A stretch of 57,747 nt of DNA from assembly GCA_044228245.1 (NCBI GenBank), contig JBGAVG010000010.1:1-57747 (forward strand), written 5' to 3'. This document shows positions 1-5,311 of this stretch, in pieces. Made by a program: the position numbers and the translations under genes. The stretch's first letter is position 1. Every line of letters starts with the position of its first letter. Under the pieces are notes generated by a model that worked only from the letters and a program-made list of their open reading frames with translations, was not told the origin of the DNA and did not search any database. This stretch comes from Methylotenera_A sp044228245 (GTDB lineage Bacteria > Pseudomonadota > Gammaproteobacteria > Burkholderiales > Methylophilaceae).

Positions 1-13
1 CTCGGCGTTATGC
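1..13 (+). repeat. attC right half (cut by window edge)
   Basis: Only the closing part of an attC is visible: CTCGGCGTTATGC with R' GTTATGC at 7-13. It resembles the closing part of the site at 57595-57655 and the remnant at 55443-55462. Its R' is the exact reverse complement of the R'' at 209-215, so both belong to one cassette. Confidence 0.7.
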
Positions 14-193
14 GTAAATAATAAGCGCCCTAACCATTTTTATGCGCTCTTTTTCGGTTGCTTTGCTTTCTACAATACATTTAATGGCCTGAAGCTTTGC
101 GTCAAAAAATAGTGTATCCAGCTCAAGACCTTTCATCGCATCTATAATTTCATCTCTGCGCCTAACTTCATCCTGCCATTCTTCTTCTGTCAT
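8..193 (-). CDS. Cassette ORF, unknown 61-aa protein
   Basis: I do not recognise the family. The protein starts MTEEEWQDEVRRRDEI, is charged and looks all-helical. The ATG at 193 is preferred over the upstream TTG at 226, because the latter lies inside the attC and GGTGGTGAT gives a Shine-Dalgarno sequence just before 193. The stop codon (complement of 8-10) is formed by the GTTA of the R' box at 7-13, so the last residues are encoded by cassette-end sequence. It belongs to a cassette with exactly complementary ends (7 and 215). Expression probably depends on leftward early transcription. Confidence 0.6.
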   Translation of the reverse strand: MTEEEWQDEVRRRDEIIDAMKGLELDTLFFDAKLQAIKCIVESKATEKERIKMVRALIIYA

Positions 194-208
194 ATCACCA
201 CCAATTAC

Positions 209-268
209 GCATAACAAGTCGCTCAAGTACGTTACGGCCTGCGGCCTCCACTGGACGGCGCTGACGCG
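209..268 (+). repeat. attC-like site lacking its right end
   Basis: The site opens with R'' GCATAAC (209-215) followed by AAGTCGCTCAA and a central CTGGACGGCG. Instead of a closing GTTRRRY box, the sequence runs directly into the end of the ORF at 269-526. It looks like an attC whose last 20-25 bases were deleted. The deletion would fuse two cassettes so that they can no longer be excised separately. Confidence 0.65.
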
Positions 269-526
269 CTACAACATATCGCGCAGCTCGTAATCGGCAA
301 CATAGTCGCCGTAGTCGTTAATCAGCTCGCCGGTTGGAAGTTCTACCGTTTCCTGTTTTATCTCGCCCCAGCAAACGCCAGTAACCTCATCATCCCAGCC
401 ATCGTCAGCAACATCACGGTACGCTTGCAATGACTCTTCCGCTGCTTTCTTTGCTTCGTCTGCTGTCTCGTAAGTGTCGAAGCCGGTTTCGGGGCTATAG
501 GCAAAGTACCTGTACACATTCTTCAT
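269..526 (-). CDS. Small acidic phage protein, 85 aa
   Basis: The start ATG at 526 follows AGGGGAAATGAC, a good ribosome binding site. The protein is acidic, with a Tyr-rich N-terminus (VYRYFAYSPETGFDTYET) and the segment DDGWDDEVTGVCWGEIKQ. That segment is of a kind common in small phage and prophage early proteins of unknown role. It ends at a TAG where the attC at 209-268 loses its closing box, so this cassette has lost its left boundary. No catalytic motif is visible. A host-takeover or accessory role is only a guess from position. Confidence 0.7.
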   Translation of the reverse strand: MKNVYRYFAYSPETGFDTYETADEAKKAAEESLQAYRDVADDGWDDEVTGVCWGEIKQETVELPTGELINDYGDYVADYELRDML

Positions 527-542
527 GTCATTTCCCCTGTAG

Positions 543-839
543 TTAAGTTTTGACTGCTAACAAATCGTTCAAAGTCGCTGCGCTGGACTCGCCGCAAGCG
601 GCTCGCCCTTTAGTTCCATTGTTAGGTGTCATCGCACGTCGAAGCGCAAGGCCGCCATGCAGCGCAGCGTCTGCAATAGCCTGATCCATATCGGAGAATG
701 AATCAGAAACACTGAAAACATGCCCGCTGTCATAAATGACCGCCCAATGCCACATCTTCTGTGGTGAAACATGCTGCCGTATCTCAATGCGTGCGCGTAG
801 TTTCGGGTAATTCTTTTTGGCGTCAGAAATATCTAACAT
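543..839 (-). CDS. Cassette ORF, unknown ~98-aa protein
   Basis: The family is not recognised. The N-terminal part (MLDISDAKKNYPKLRARIEIRQ) and a WAVIYDSGHVFSVSDSF segment look like a real globular protein. The ATG at 839 overlaps the R'' box of the attC at 831-905; an upstream in-frame TTG at 848 is also possible. Unlike most neighbours the frame does not stop in the R' box at 621. It reads through the whole attC at 555-627, which encodes about the last 25 residues (ending TLNDLLAVKT). That tail may be an accidental extension after cassette shuffling. Confidence 0.6.
   Translation of the reverse strand: MLDISDAKKNYPKLRARIEIRQHVSPQKMWHWAVIYDSGHVFSVSDSFSDMDQAIADAALHGGLALRRAMTPNNGTKGRAACGESSAATLNDLLAVKT
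555..627 (+). repeat. attC site
   Basis: R'' is TGCTAAC (555-561), followed by AAATCGTTCAA, a central CTGGACTCGCC hairpin, TTTAGTTCCATT, and R' GTTAGGT (621-627). The total is 73 bp. The L boxes are close to the classical pattern of class 1 cassettes. The site lies inside the 3' end of the - strand ORF 543-839, which reads straight through it. Confidence 0.85.
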
Positions 840-905
840 ATCGATCAAGGCCGCTCATTTCATTCACTTTGCTCATTTCGCTCTCCCCTTAGCTCGGTGT
901 TAGCC
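831..905 (+). repeat. attC site (diverged)
   Basis: R'' is ATCTAAC (831-837), with CGATCAAGG as L'' and CCTTAGCTCGGT before R' GTTAGCC (899-905). The total is 75 bp. The central part is less palindromic than in its neighbours. The ATG of the ORF 543-839 overlaps R'', and the stop of ORF 900-1121 is inside R'. Confidence 0.75.
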
Positions 906-1121
906 GCTCATTTGCTTGCGGAATTGGTCAACCGCTTCTGGCGGGATTGCTTTCGCGGCACGCAAAAGCGCAACCTCGTCCATCGACATTAAGATCGCGT
1001 TGCGCACAGCGCTAGGCGTCCTGCCTTTGGCGCGATTCTTCTGCCAGTAGATGAACAGGTCAGCCAGCTCATCAAGCCGTTCTGCAACCTCGTCTCGCAT
1101 GATTTGAATGTCGTTTTGCAT
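900..1121 (-). CDS. Cassette ORF, unknown 73-aa protein
   Basis: The family is not recognised. The protein is helical and charged (MQNDIQIMRDEVAERLDEL, then a DQFRKQM end). The ATG at 1121 is chosen because ACGGAGGCTGAT precedes it; the longer frame to 1184 would begin inside the attC. The stop TAA lies in the R' box GTTAGCC (899-905). The cassette ends (899 and 1140) are exact reverse complements. Between the attC R'' and the ATG there is room only for a ribosome binding site, so transcription must come from the right. Confidence 0.6.
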   Translation of the reverse strand: MQNDIQIMRDEVAERLDELADLFIYWQKNRAKGRTPSAVRNAILMSMDEVALLRAAKAIPPEAVDQFRKQMSG

Positions 1122-1133
1122 ATCAGCCTCCGT

Positions 1134-1214
1134 GGCTAACAAATCGTTCAAAGACGCCTGCTTTGCAGGCTGGACTCGCCGCAAGCGGCTCGCCCTTTAA
1201 CTCAATCGTTAGGT
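1134..1214 (+). repeat. attC site
   Basis: R'' is GGCTAAC (1134-1140) and R' is GTTAGGT (1208-1214); the total is 81 bp. AAATCGTTCAA and TTTAACTCAATC match the classical L''/L' arrangement. The central part holds CTGCTTTGCAG and CGCCGCAAGCGGC hairpins and GGAC. R'' pairs exactly with GTTAGCC at 899, the start of the same cassette, rather than with the R' it physically faces. Confidence 0.9.
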
Positions 1215-1397
1215 TTCGCCAGTGACAAACTTCATTGCTACCGGAAAAATATCAACGGCATTGTCTGGCATCATTCCTTTCTGCAAAGCAATTAGCCGCC
1301 CAATTTTCATAAGCATGTCTTGTGGTATTTCCACTGTGAATCGCGGCAGCGTAATGCCTTCACCAGTAATGCCTTGCAAATCAATTTCCACAAACAT
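1209..1397 (-). CDS. Cassette ORF, unknown 62-aa protein
   Basis: The family is not recognised. The sequence (MFVEIDLQGITGEGITLP, then DMLMKIGRLIALQKGMMP) suggests a small mixed alpha/beta protein. The ATG at 1397 has GGGG upstream; the in-frame TTG at 1427 is inside the attC at 1410-1490. The stop TAA is again in the R' box (GTTAGGT, 1208-1214). It is the rightmost fully bounded cassette of the left array and has exactly complementary ends (1208 and 1416). Confidence 0.55.
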   Translation of the reverse strand: MFVEIDLQGITGEGITLPRFTVEIPQDMLMKIGRLIALQKGMMPDNAVDIFPVAMKFVTGET

Positions 1398-1409
1398 ACA
1401 TGCCCCGAA

Positions 1410-1490
1410 ACCTAACAAGTCACTCAAAGTCGTTCGCTGCGCTCCTTGGACAGCGCCTAACGGCGCTGCCGCTCAATTCGGGCGTTAGGT
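1410..1490 (+). repeat. attC site, last of the left array
   Basis: R'' is ACCTAAC (1410-1416) and R' is GTTAGGT (1484-1490); the total is 81 bp. It contains AAGTCACTCAAAG, GGAC and an AGCGCCTAACGGCGCT hairpin. No further attC follows to the right, so this site marks the border between cassettes and the fixed early genes. Confidence 0.88.
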
Positions 1491-1712
1491 TGCATGTCAG
1501 ACTTGTTCGTGACTTCCAACGCCAACATCGGCTCCCCGTCAGCGCCGTGCAGTGTGCAGGTTTTGTCGCCATCGTCAGTCCAGCGCATCGGGCCAATTTC
1601 AACATCCGCCGCCTTCTCGCCAAATACCAATTCGTGCAACGCCAGCGCGTATTCCACTTCGCGCAGCAAGTCGGCAATGCCATATTTTTTCGCATGTCTC
1701 TTTGCTCAACAT
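1457..1712 (-). pseudogene. Small gene with apparent frameshift at the array border
   Basis: An ATG at 1712 has a good ribosome binding site (AGAGG, six T's, ATG) and reads MLSKETCEK before losing the frame. The frame that continues (YGIADLLREVEYALALHEL onward) has no ATG or GTG and can only start at a TTG at 1669. The two join if one A is removed from the run of six A's (complement near 1685-1690). This points to a one-base indel in a homopolymer, either real or from sequencing. The 3' end reads through the R' box at 1484 and stops inside the attC. The product would be about 84 residues of unknown function. Confidence 0.5.
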
Positions 1713-1726
1713 AAAAAACCTCTGTC

Positions 1727-2620
1727 TCAAATTGTTTCGGTTTGTATCGCCATCAAACCGCGCAATGCGTCTACTTCTGCCGATTCGAGTTCACCGGCTT
1801 TCAGAAAGGTGTCGGCCACTGCAAAGCTGACTTTGAATCCCGATGCGTTACGGTGGCCACCGCCGCCGTACTGCTGTGCAATTTCTGAAACATCTACACC
1901 TTCATCCGATGAACGCAAGCTGAAAACGCGGCCTGCTGGTGTGTCCCAGTAGCAGGCTGCGAATGGTTTGCCCTTTGCCAACTCGTGACCAGCATCACTG
2001 CTCATGGTGTATGGCAAGTTTGCAACAGGGACTTCGTATCCACCTATCACCATGTTTCGCGTTGTTACTTGGATCAGTTCTTTTAGGTCTTTGATGTGCT
2101 TGCGCTCGATGGCCTCACCTTCGGCAACCAATGCGGCTACATCTGTTGCCATTAGCTTGTCCCATACTTGGAAGTCGTATGGATACGAAAACAGGTTTGC
2201 CTGAATTTGGCGCGTGTTAGGTAGAGCAAAACGCCATAGATCACGGTCTTCAATGTGGCGCAGAAGCGGTGGCGATGTTTCTTGCGGAAAGAAATAATTC
2301 CAAGTCATCATTGCGCCACTGCTTTCCATGTCAAATAGCAGTGTTACATTTGGCGGCAGATCAACCAGGTCTTCTAGTGCGGTTTTGTGGTGATCCAAAA
2401 TCAGGATGCTGTTGGCTTTCGCCGCCATTTCTAGCAGCACTGGGCGCTTGTAGCTGAAATCTACTATCACTACATCTTTGTCTGTTACATCAGGTGGCGG
2501 CGCTTGATATTTGCCCGCATGAAAATCAATGTCTCCGAGTGCTTTGCGCACTACCCACGCGGCACCAAACCCATCTGCACAGTTGCCGTGATAAATACAC
2601 AGGGATATATCTCGTTTCAT
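1727..2620 (-). CDS. DHH-family phosphoesterase (NrnA/RecJ-like)
   Basis: The 297-residue protein has the DHH/DHHA1 architecture. HGNCADG lies at residues 11-17, VIVDFS with D54, and the signature LDHH at 75-78 that binds two Mn ions; the C-terminal DHHA1 motif GGGGHRNASGF lies at 252-262. Such proteins hydrolyse short oligonucleotides, pAp or cyclic dinucleotides in the cytoplasm. Which substrate applies cannot be told from sequence. A phage copy could recycle nanoRNA or degrade a signalling nucleotide used in host defence; the latter is inference. The start ATG at 2620 follows AAGGAAT. It sits in the leftward early operon, 16 bases downstream of the HD-domain gene. Both neighbours act on nucleotides. 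Confidence 0.88.
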   Translation of the reverse strand: MKRDISLCIYHGNCADGFGAAWVVRKALGDIDFHAGKYQAPPPDVTDKDVVIVDFSYKRPVLLEMAAKANSILILDHHKTALEDLVDLPPNVTLLFDMESSGAMMTWNYFFPQETSPPLLRHIEDRDLWRFALPNTRQIQANLFSYPYDFQVWDKLMATDVAALVAEGEAIERKHIKDLKELIQVTTRNMVIGGYEVPVANLPYTMSSDAGHELAKGKPFAACYWDTPAGRVFSLRSSDEGVDVSEIAQQYGGGGHRNASGFKVSFAVADTFLKAGELESAEVDALRGLMAIQTETI

Positions 2621-2636
2621 TTTGTATTCCTTGTTG

Positions 2637-3200
2637 TTAATTTGTGCATGGATATTTCTTTTCTTTTTCGAGCATTTCTAAAATATCGTTGTATTGCGTG
2701 ATAAATAAATGGCAGGCGCGCGCGGGCGACAAAGGGATAATTTGATCGGGTAGCGGAGTGATATTTTTGAGGATTTCCCACTCGGCGGTGCAGCTCGGCA
2801 TTAAGTCTCGGCGCTCGGTAGCCAACATGCGCTTGTCGGCCATTTCTACAGCGTGTGGTTTTGGGTGTGCCGCACCAAACTTTTTAGCTATTGCCAATTG
2901 AATGGTGTTTTCCAACACGCGGTATTCCGGTAGCAGGGCTTTTACTGGTGTTGGCATGTCAACCAGTATGGCTTCTGAGGCATCGTGAAATAGCGCATCC
3001 AACTTCAAGGATAACGGTACTTGCCATGAAGTCATAACACTGTGCTGTGCAACAGAATAAAATTCGCGCACATGGCCACCAAAACGGCAGGTGTTGGCGA
3101 GTGCGTGTGCAATATCTTCTACCGTTAGCACTTCTACATTCGGTTGCAGTAAGTTGAAATACTGACCGGAACGCAGTTGTATGCAGCGATCAACTGTCAT
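2637..3200 (-). CDS. HD-domain phosphohydrolase (YfbR-like)
   Basis: The 187-residue protein has the HD superfamily pattern: HALANTCRFGGH around residues 32-43, YSVAQHSV at 49-55, and the metal-binding FHDASEA with H72/D73, followed by DMPTPVKALLP. This arrangement matches phage and bacterial YfbR-type proteins, which dephosphorylate deoxynucleoside monophosphates. A role in reshaping the dNTP pool is likely but unproved. The ATG at 3200 follows TAAGGAAAACAC. The gene is in the leftward operon between the small protein at 3210 and the DHH gene. Confidence 0.85.
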   Translation of the reverse strand: MTVDRCIQLRSGQYFNLLQPNVEVLTVEDIAHALANTCRFGGHVREFYSVAQHSVMTSWQVPLSLKLDALFHDASEAILVDMPTPVKALLPEYRVLENTIQLAIAKKFGAAHPKPHAVEMADKRMLATERRDLMPSCTAEWEILKNITPLPDQIIPLSPARACHLFITQYNDILEMLEKEKKYPCTN

Positions 3201-3209
3201 GTGTTTTCC

Positions 3210-3470
3210 TTAGATTAGTAATGTGCCTACATGCACAGTGGCTTGCCTATCGCCCAGTCCTGAATTTATTTCATGCGCAAGTTCTTGCGCCATTTCCTGT
3301 GGGTTGGCGCGCTTTGCCAGCGCGCGCGCCAACAGGGCGGTGGCATCAATAAACTTCCGGCCGGAGAACTCTTCAACCTGACCACGGACGATGGCGGTGA
3401 CAACCCAAAGGCCGTCTTTGCGGATGGCTTTGAAAACCAAGCCTTTGAATGTGGGGTGGGGCGTTGGCAT
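3210..3470 (-). CDS. Small protein, first gene of leftward operon (86 aa)
   Basis: The family is not recognised. The start is set at the ATG at 3470 because CACAGGAGCAACCCC is an excellent ribosome binding site; the longer frame to 3527 crosses the operator/promoter region. The protein has a compact N-terminal half (FKGLVFKAIRKDGLWVVTAI) and a helical part (ATALLARALAKRANPQEMAQEL). It is the first gene after the proposed leftward promoter and so is in the position of lambda N or other early-operon leader genes, but no resemblance to an antiterminator is visible. Confidence 0.65.
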   Translation of the reverse strand: MPTPHPTFKGLVFKAIRKDGLWVVTAIVRGQVEEFSGRKFIDATALLARALAKRANPQEMAQELAHEINSGLGDRQATVHVGTLLI

Positions 3471-3497
3471 GGGGTTGCTCCTGTGTGGACAGGGGCG

Positions 3498-3527
3498 ACA
3501 ATAGCTAATAGTTAATAAGACTGTCAA
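3498..3527 (-). promoter_or_regulatory. Leftward early promoter (pL-like)
   Basis: On the - strand TTGACA (complement of 3522-3527) is followed after 18 bases by TATTGT (complement of 3498-3503). The promoter overlaps both operator copies of the left cluster, so repressor binding would block it. It would drive the leftward genes from 3470 towards position 1, including the cassette array. Confidence 0.6.
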
Positions 3528-3543
3528 TAGCTGATAGTTAATT
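3499..3543. promoter_or_regulatory. Left operator pair (OL-like)
   Basis: Two near-identical 19-base copies, CAATAGCTAATAGTTAATA (3499-3517) and CAATAGCTGATAGTTAATT (3525-3543), are spaced 26 bases apart. The same TAGTTAAT core recurs twice on the other side of the repressor gene. This is a typical layout for operators bound by a phage repressor and Cro. Confidence 0.7.
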
Positions 3544-3779
3544 TATTTGTGGTGATACTGGGTTTTGTAAGTTGTTGTGTTGTTAATATTGACATTTACA
3601 CCTAATTTTTCGGAAATGCGAACGGCAGTTGCCATTCTGGGTAGTTTTTCGCCGGTTTTATAACTCCAAATCATCACCGAACTAACACCGAGTAGTTTGC
3701 CCAATGCTTCTTGCGTGTCCTCTACTTTTGCGTGAGACACGGCCTGGCGGAACCTTTCTGCAAATCCTTCTTTATCCAT
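3543..3779 (-). CDS. Short HTH repressor (CI analogue), 78 aa
   Basis: This is a Cro/CI-type helix-turn-helix protein. QEALGKLLGVSSVMIWSYKTGEKLPRM at about residues 23-49 has the expected helix-turn-helix spacing and the GEKLP loop. It is only 78 residues long and lacks the C-terminal LexA-like peptidase/dimerisation domain of lambda CI, so induction must work by a route other than RecA-stimulated self-cleavage. It is divergent from the rightward genes and flanked by operator copies on both sides. No strong ribosome binding site precedes the ATG at 3779, so it may be translated from a leaderless or short-leader transcript. Confidence 0.8.
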   Translation of the reverse strand: MDKEGFAERFRQAVSHAKVEDTQEALGKLLGVSSVMIWSYKTGEKLPRMATAVRISEKLGVNVNINNTTTYKTQYHHK

Positions 3780-3794
3780 TAGGCTAGGTTATCT

Positions 3795-3843
3795 GGTAGT
3801 TAATAATCGTGCGGCTATTGACTTGATAGCCAATAGTTAATAG
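3795..3843. promoter_or_regulatory. Right operator region (OR-like)
   Basis: The region contains GGTAGTTAATAA (3795-3806) and the inverted repeat CTATTG(3815-3820)...CAATAG(3831-3836), which continues as TAGTTAATAG. Together with the left pair this gives four copies of TAGTTAAT (3509, 3535, 3797, 3834) around the repressor gene. Confidence 0.65.
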
Positions 3844-3846
3844 TCT
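3818..3846 (+). promoter_or_regulatory. Rightward early promoter (pR-like)
   Basis: TTGACT (3818-3823) is followed after 17 bases by TAGTCT (3841-3846), just upstream of the first rightward gene at 3871. It overlaps the right operator inverted repeat. Confidence 0.6.
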
Positions 3847-3870
3847 TTCCCTGTGCATAAGGGAGAGCGT

Positions 3871-4110
3871 GTGAATACCATCATAAAAAAAGCGGTAGAT
3901 GTGGTTGGCAGCCAAGCGGCTCTTGCCAAGAGTCTTAATGTGTCTGCCCCATTTGTTAATGATCTTTTGCACGCTCGAAAGCGCGTACCAGCGGAATTGT
4001 GTGGAGGAATCGAAAACGCCACCCAGGGCGCAGTGACGCGCTATGACCTGCGCCCCGATGTTTTCGGAGATGCGCCGGTTGCTGATACCAAAAAGAAAAG
4101 GAGTGCTTGA
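3871..4110 (+). CDS. YdaS/Cro-like HTH regulator
   Basis: This is the first rightward gene after the divergent promoter. The 79-residue product has a helix-turn-helix (VGSQAALAKSLNVSAPFVND) and the KRVPAELC...IENATQGAVTRYDLRPDVF layout typical of YdaS/Cro-like phage regulators, in which the second half recognises entry to lysis. The GTG at 3871 is preferred to the GTG at 3853 because AAGGGAGAGC lies seven bases upstream. It should bind the same operators as the repressor and favour lytic growth. Confidence 0.82.
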   Translation: MNTIIKKAVDVVGSQAALAKSLNVSAPFVNDLLHARKRVPAELCGGIENATQGAVTRYDLRPDVFGDAPVADTKKKRSA

Positions 4111-4114
4111 GTTC

Positions 4115-4414
4115 ATGGAGCCAGTATCTCTGCCGTTTGCTGACCGCGCACGCAAGAACGAGAAAGTGATTCTCTCGGCACTTGCAGAGACAGGCCAAGC
4201 AGTTGCGGCGAGTTGCATGGGCGTGAATGAATCTACCGTGAGCCGGTTAAAGCAGGGTGATATTGAGCAGGCCAGCAAGTTGCTGGCGGCCTGCGGCTTG
4301 AAGGTTGTGCCAGTAAGTTTTCGTTGTTACCCAGAAGAAGAGATTGCTGCGCTGCGCGTATTGGCGCGGCGCTCTGATGTGTTGCGCGCCGACAATTTGA
4401 GTTGGTCGGATTAG
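4115..4414 (+). CDS. CII-like transcriptional activator
   Basis: The 99-residue protein resembles lambda CII. A helix-turn-helix (AVAASCMGVNESTVSRLKQG) is followed by IEQASKLLAACGLKVVP, as in the CII fold, where a tetramer activates the repressor and integrase promoters. The ATG at 4115 is chosen because AAAAGGAGTGC precedes it. It follows the Cro-like gene by 4 bases and precedes the replication gene, the same order as in lambda. Its target promoters cannot be identified here. Confidence 0.75.
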   Translation: MEPVSLPFADRARKNEKVILSALAETGQAVAASCMGVNESTVSRLKQGDIEQASKLLAACGLKVVPVSFRCYPEEEIAALRVLARRSDVLRADNLSWSD

Positions 4415-4435
4415 CGGTTTTGTAGTGGGGGTTTT

Positions 4436-5311
4436 GTGAGTGCAAGAATGACGGGGCTGGTATTCAGCCGATACCCGAATGGTGGGGGTGAGTTTGTATT
4501 GGCGTTGGCCTTAGCCGACCACGCTTGGGATGACGGCACGCGCATTTGGCCCAGTGTAAAAACCCTAGCGAGTAAGACGCGCCAAAGCCCGCGCGCGGTG
4601 CAATACCAATTGCGCAATATGCTGGACTCCGGCTGGCTACAGCTTGTTAAAAAAGCATCCGGTAAACCAAAGTTTTGCAATGAATATCGCATCAACCCAG
4701 AGTGGATTGCGGGCGCAGATATTGCACCCGTTGAGCTTGGCAGCCAAAAATGTTCCACGGAAAATGCGGCGGCATCAGAGGATGAAATACCCTCTGGTGA
4801 GCAAGAAAGTTATCCACAGACGGGCGCAAATGTTGCGCCCCTTACAGGTGCAGATATTGCACCCGTTGATGTGGAGACGGGTGCAAATGACGACGAGAGG
4901 GGTGCAAAGCTTTTGCACCCGACCCATCATATAACCCATCATAAAAAAAACATCGTCGTCGATGATAACGCGTGCGCGAACAGCGGAGAAAGTTATCCAC
5001 AGACTGAGCCATTCCCCATGCCGCTGGACTGGATGCCAAGCAGTGATTTTTTTTCGCAGCGGATGGCTGGCATTGTTCCACACGAACTACTGACGCTGAT
5101 GCGGGTGCGAGAGTTTGCGAGTTACTGGAACTGTCGCTTTGATGTTCAGCAAACCCAAGCGGGGTGGGAGCATAAGCTGTTGCAGCGCTTGTACAAAATT
5201 CAAATGCGTTTGGATATACAACACGGCGCGGCGGTGGCGGATTTGACAGGAGACATGCCGGAATCGCTCGCTCGTGTTTTGATTGCCGATGAATTGGACG
5301 CGCATGAATGA
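4436..5311 (+). CDS. Replication initiator with HTH domain (lambda O-like)
   Basis: The 291-residue protein has an N-terminal winged-helix domain: RYPNGGGEFVLALALADHA, then WPSVKTLASKTRQSPRAVQYQL and MLDSGWLQLV. This is the form seen in phage O-type initiators and replisome organisers. The middle (about residues 90-165) is low in complexity and encodes repeated GADIAPV units, because the DNA beneath is an array of iterons. The C-terminal part (SFFSQRMAGIVPHELLTLM onward) probably binds host DnaB or a loader. The GTG at 4436 is preceded by GTGGGGGTTTT. The gene ends in an ATGA overlap with the next frame (5308). No helicase or polymerase is encoded nearby, so host enzymes are needed. Confidence 0.8.
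   Translation: MSARMTGLVFSRYPNGGGEFVLALALADHAWDDGTRIWPSVKTLASKTRQSPRAVQYQLRNMLDSGWLQLVKKASGKPKFCNEYRINPEWIAGADIAPVELGSQKCSTENAAASEDEIPSGEQESYPQTGANVAPLTGADIAPVDVETGANDDERGAKLLHPTHHITHHKKNIVVDDNACANSGESYPQTEPFPMPLDWMPSSDFFSQRMAGIVPHELLTLMRVREFASYWNCRFDVQQTQAGWEHKLLQRLYKIQMRLDIQHGAAVADLTGDMPESLARVLIADELDAHE
4711..4920. repeat. Palindromic iterons
   Basis: There are four full copies of a 19-21 base palindrome (GGGYGCARATRTTGCRCCC) and one half copy. They are the likely binding sites of the initiator encoded by the same DNA, and they force the repeated GADIAPV/GANVAPL peptide in its middle region. Confidence 0.78.
4711..5001. other. Replication origin inside the initiator gene
   Basis: Perfect DnaA boxes TTATCCACA lie at 4810-4818 and 4993-5001, each inside a longer direct repeat GAAAGTTATCCACAGAC. 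Between and before them are palindromic iterons of the form GGGYGCARATRTTGCRCCC at 4711-4729, 4822-4840, 4846-4864 and 4900-4920, with a half site at 4879-4889. An AT-rich stretch with eight A's (around 4935-4960) follows. As with lambda ori inside gene O, this should be the initiation site, using host DnaA and the phage initiator. Confidence 0.78.

Larger units (their letters stand above)
1..1490 (+). mobile_element. Left attC cassette array (integrase-less)
   Basis: This is a run of small leftward ORFs separated by integron-type attC sites. The sites lie at 1-13 (right half only), 209-268 (right end missing), 555-627, 831-905, 1134-1214 and 1410-1490. All have the canonical orientation on the + strand: they open with TAACAA plus a CGTTCAA-like L box and close with GTTAGG or GTTATG. 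The cassette from 7 to 215 (GTTATGC/GCATAAC), that from 899 to 1140 (GTTAGCC/GGCTAAC) and that from 1208 to 1416 (GTTAGGT/ACCTAAC) have exactly complementary ends, as expected of excisable cassettes. No IntI gene is present. The ORFs are on the - strand, opposite to the usual arrangement. The array starts inside an attC, so it is cut by the window edge. Confidence 0.85.

Noticed and set aside
545..1490. CRISPR array
   Set aside because: The repeats are imperfect palindromes of 57-82 bp with variable centres and are separated by ORFs of 200-370 bp. They fit attC, not CRISPR, and there are no cas genes.
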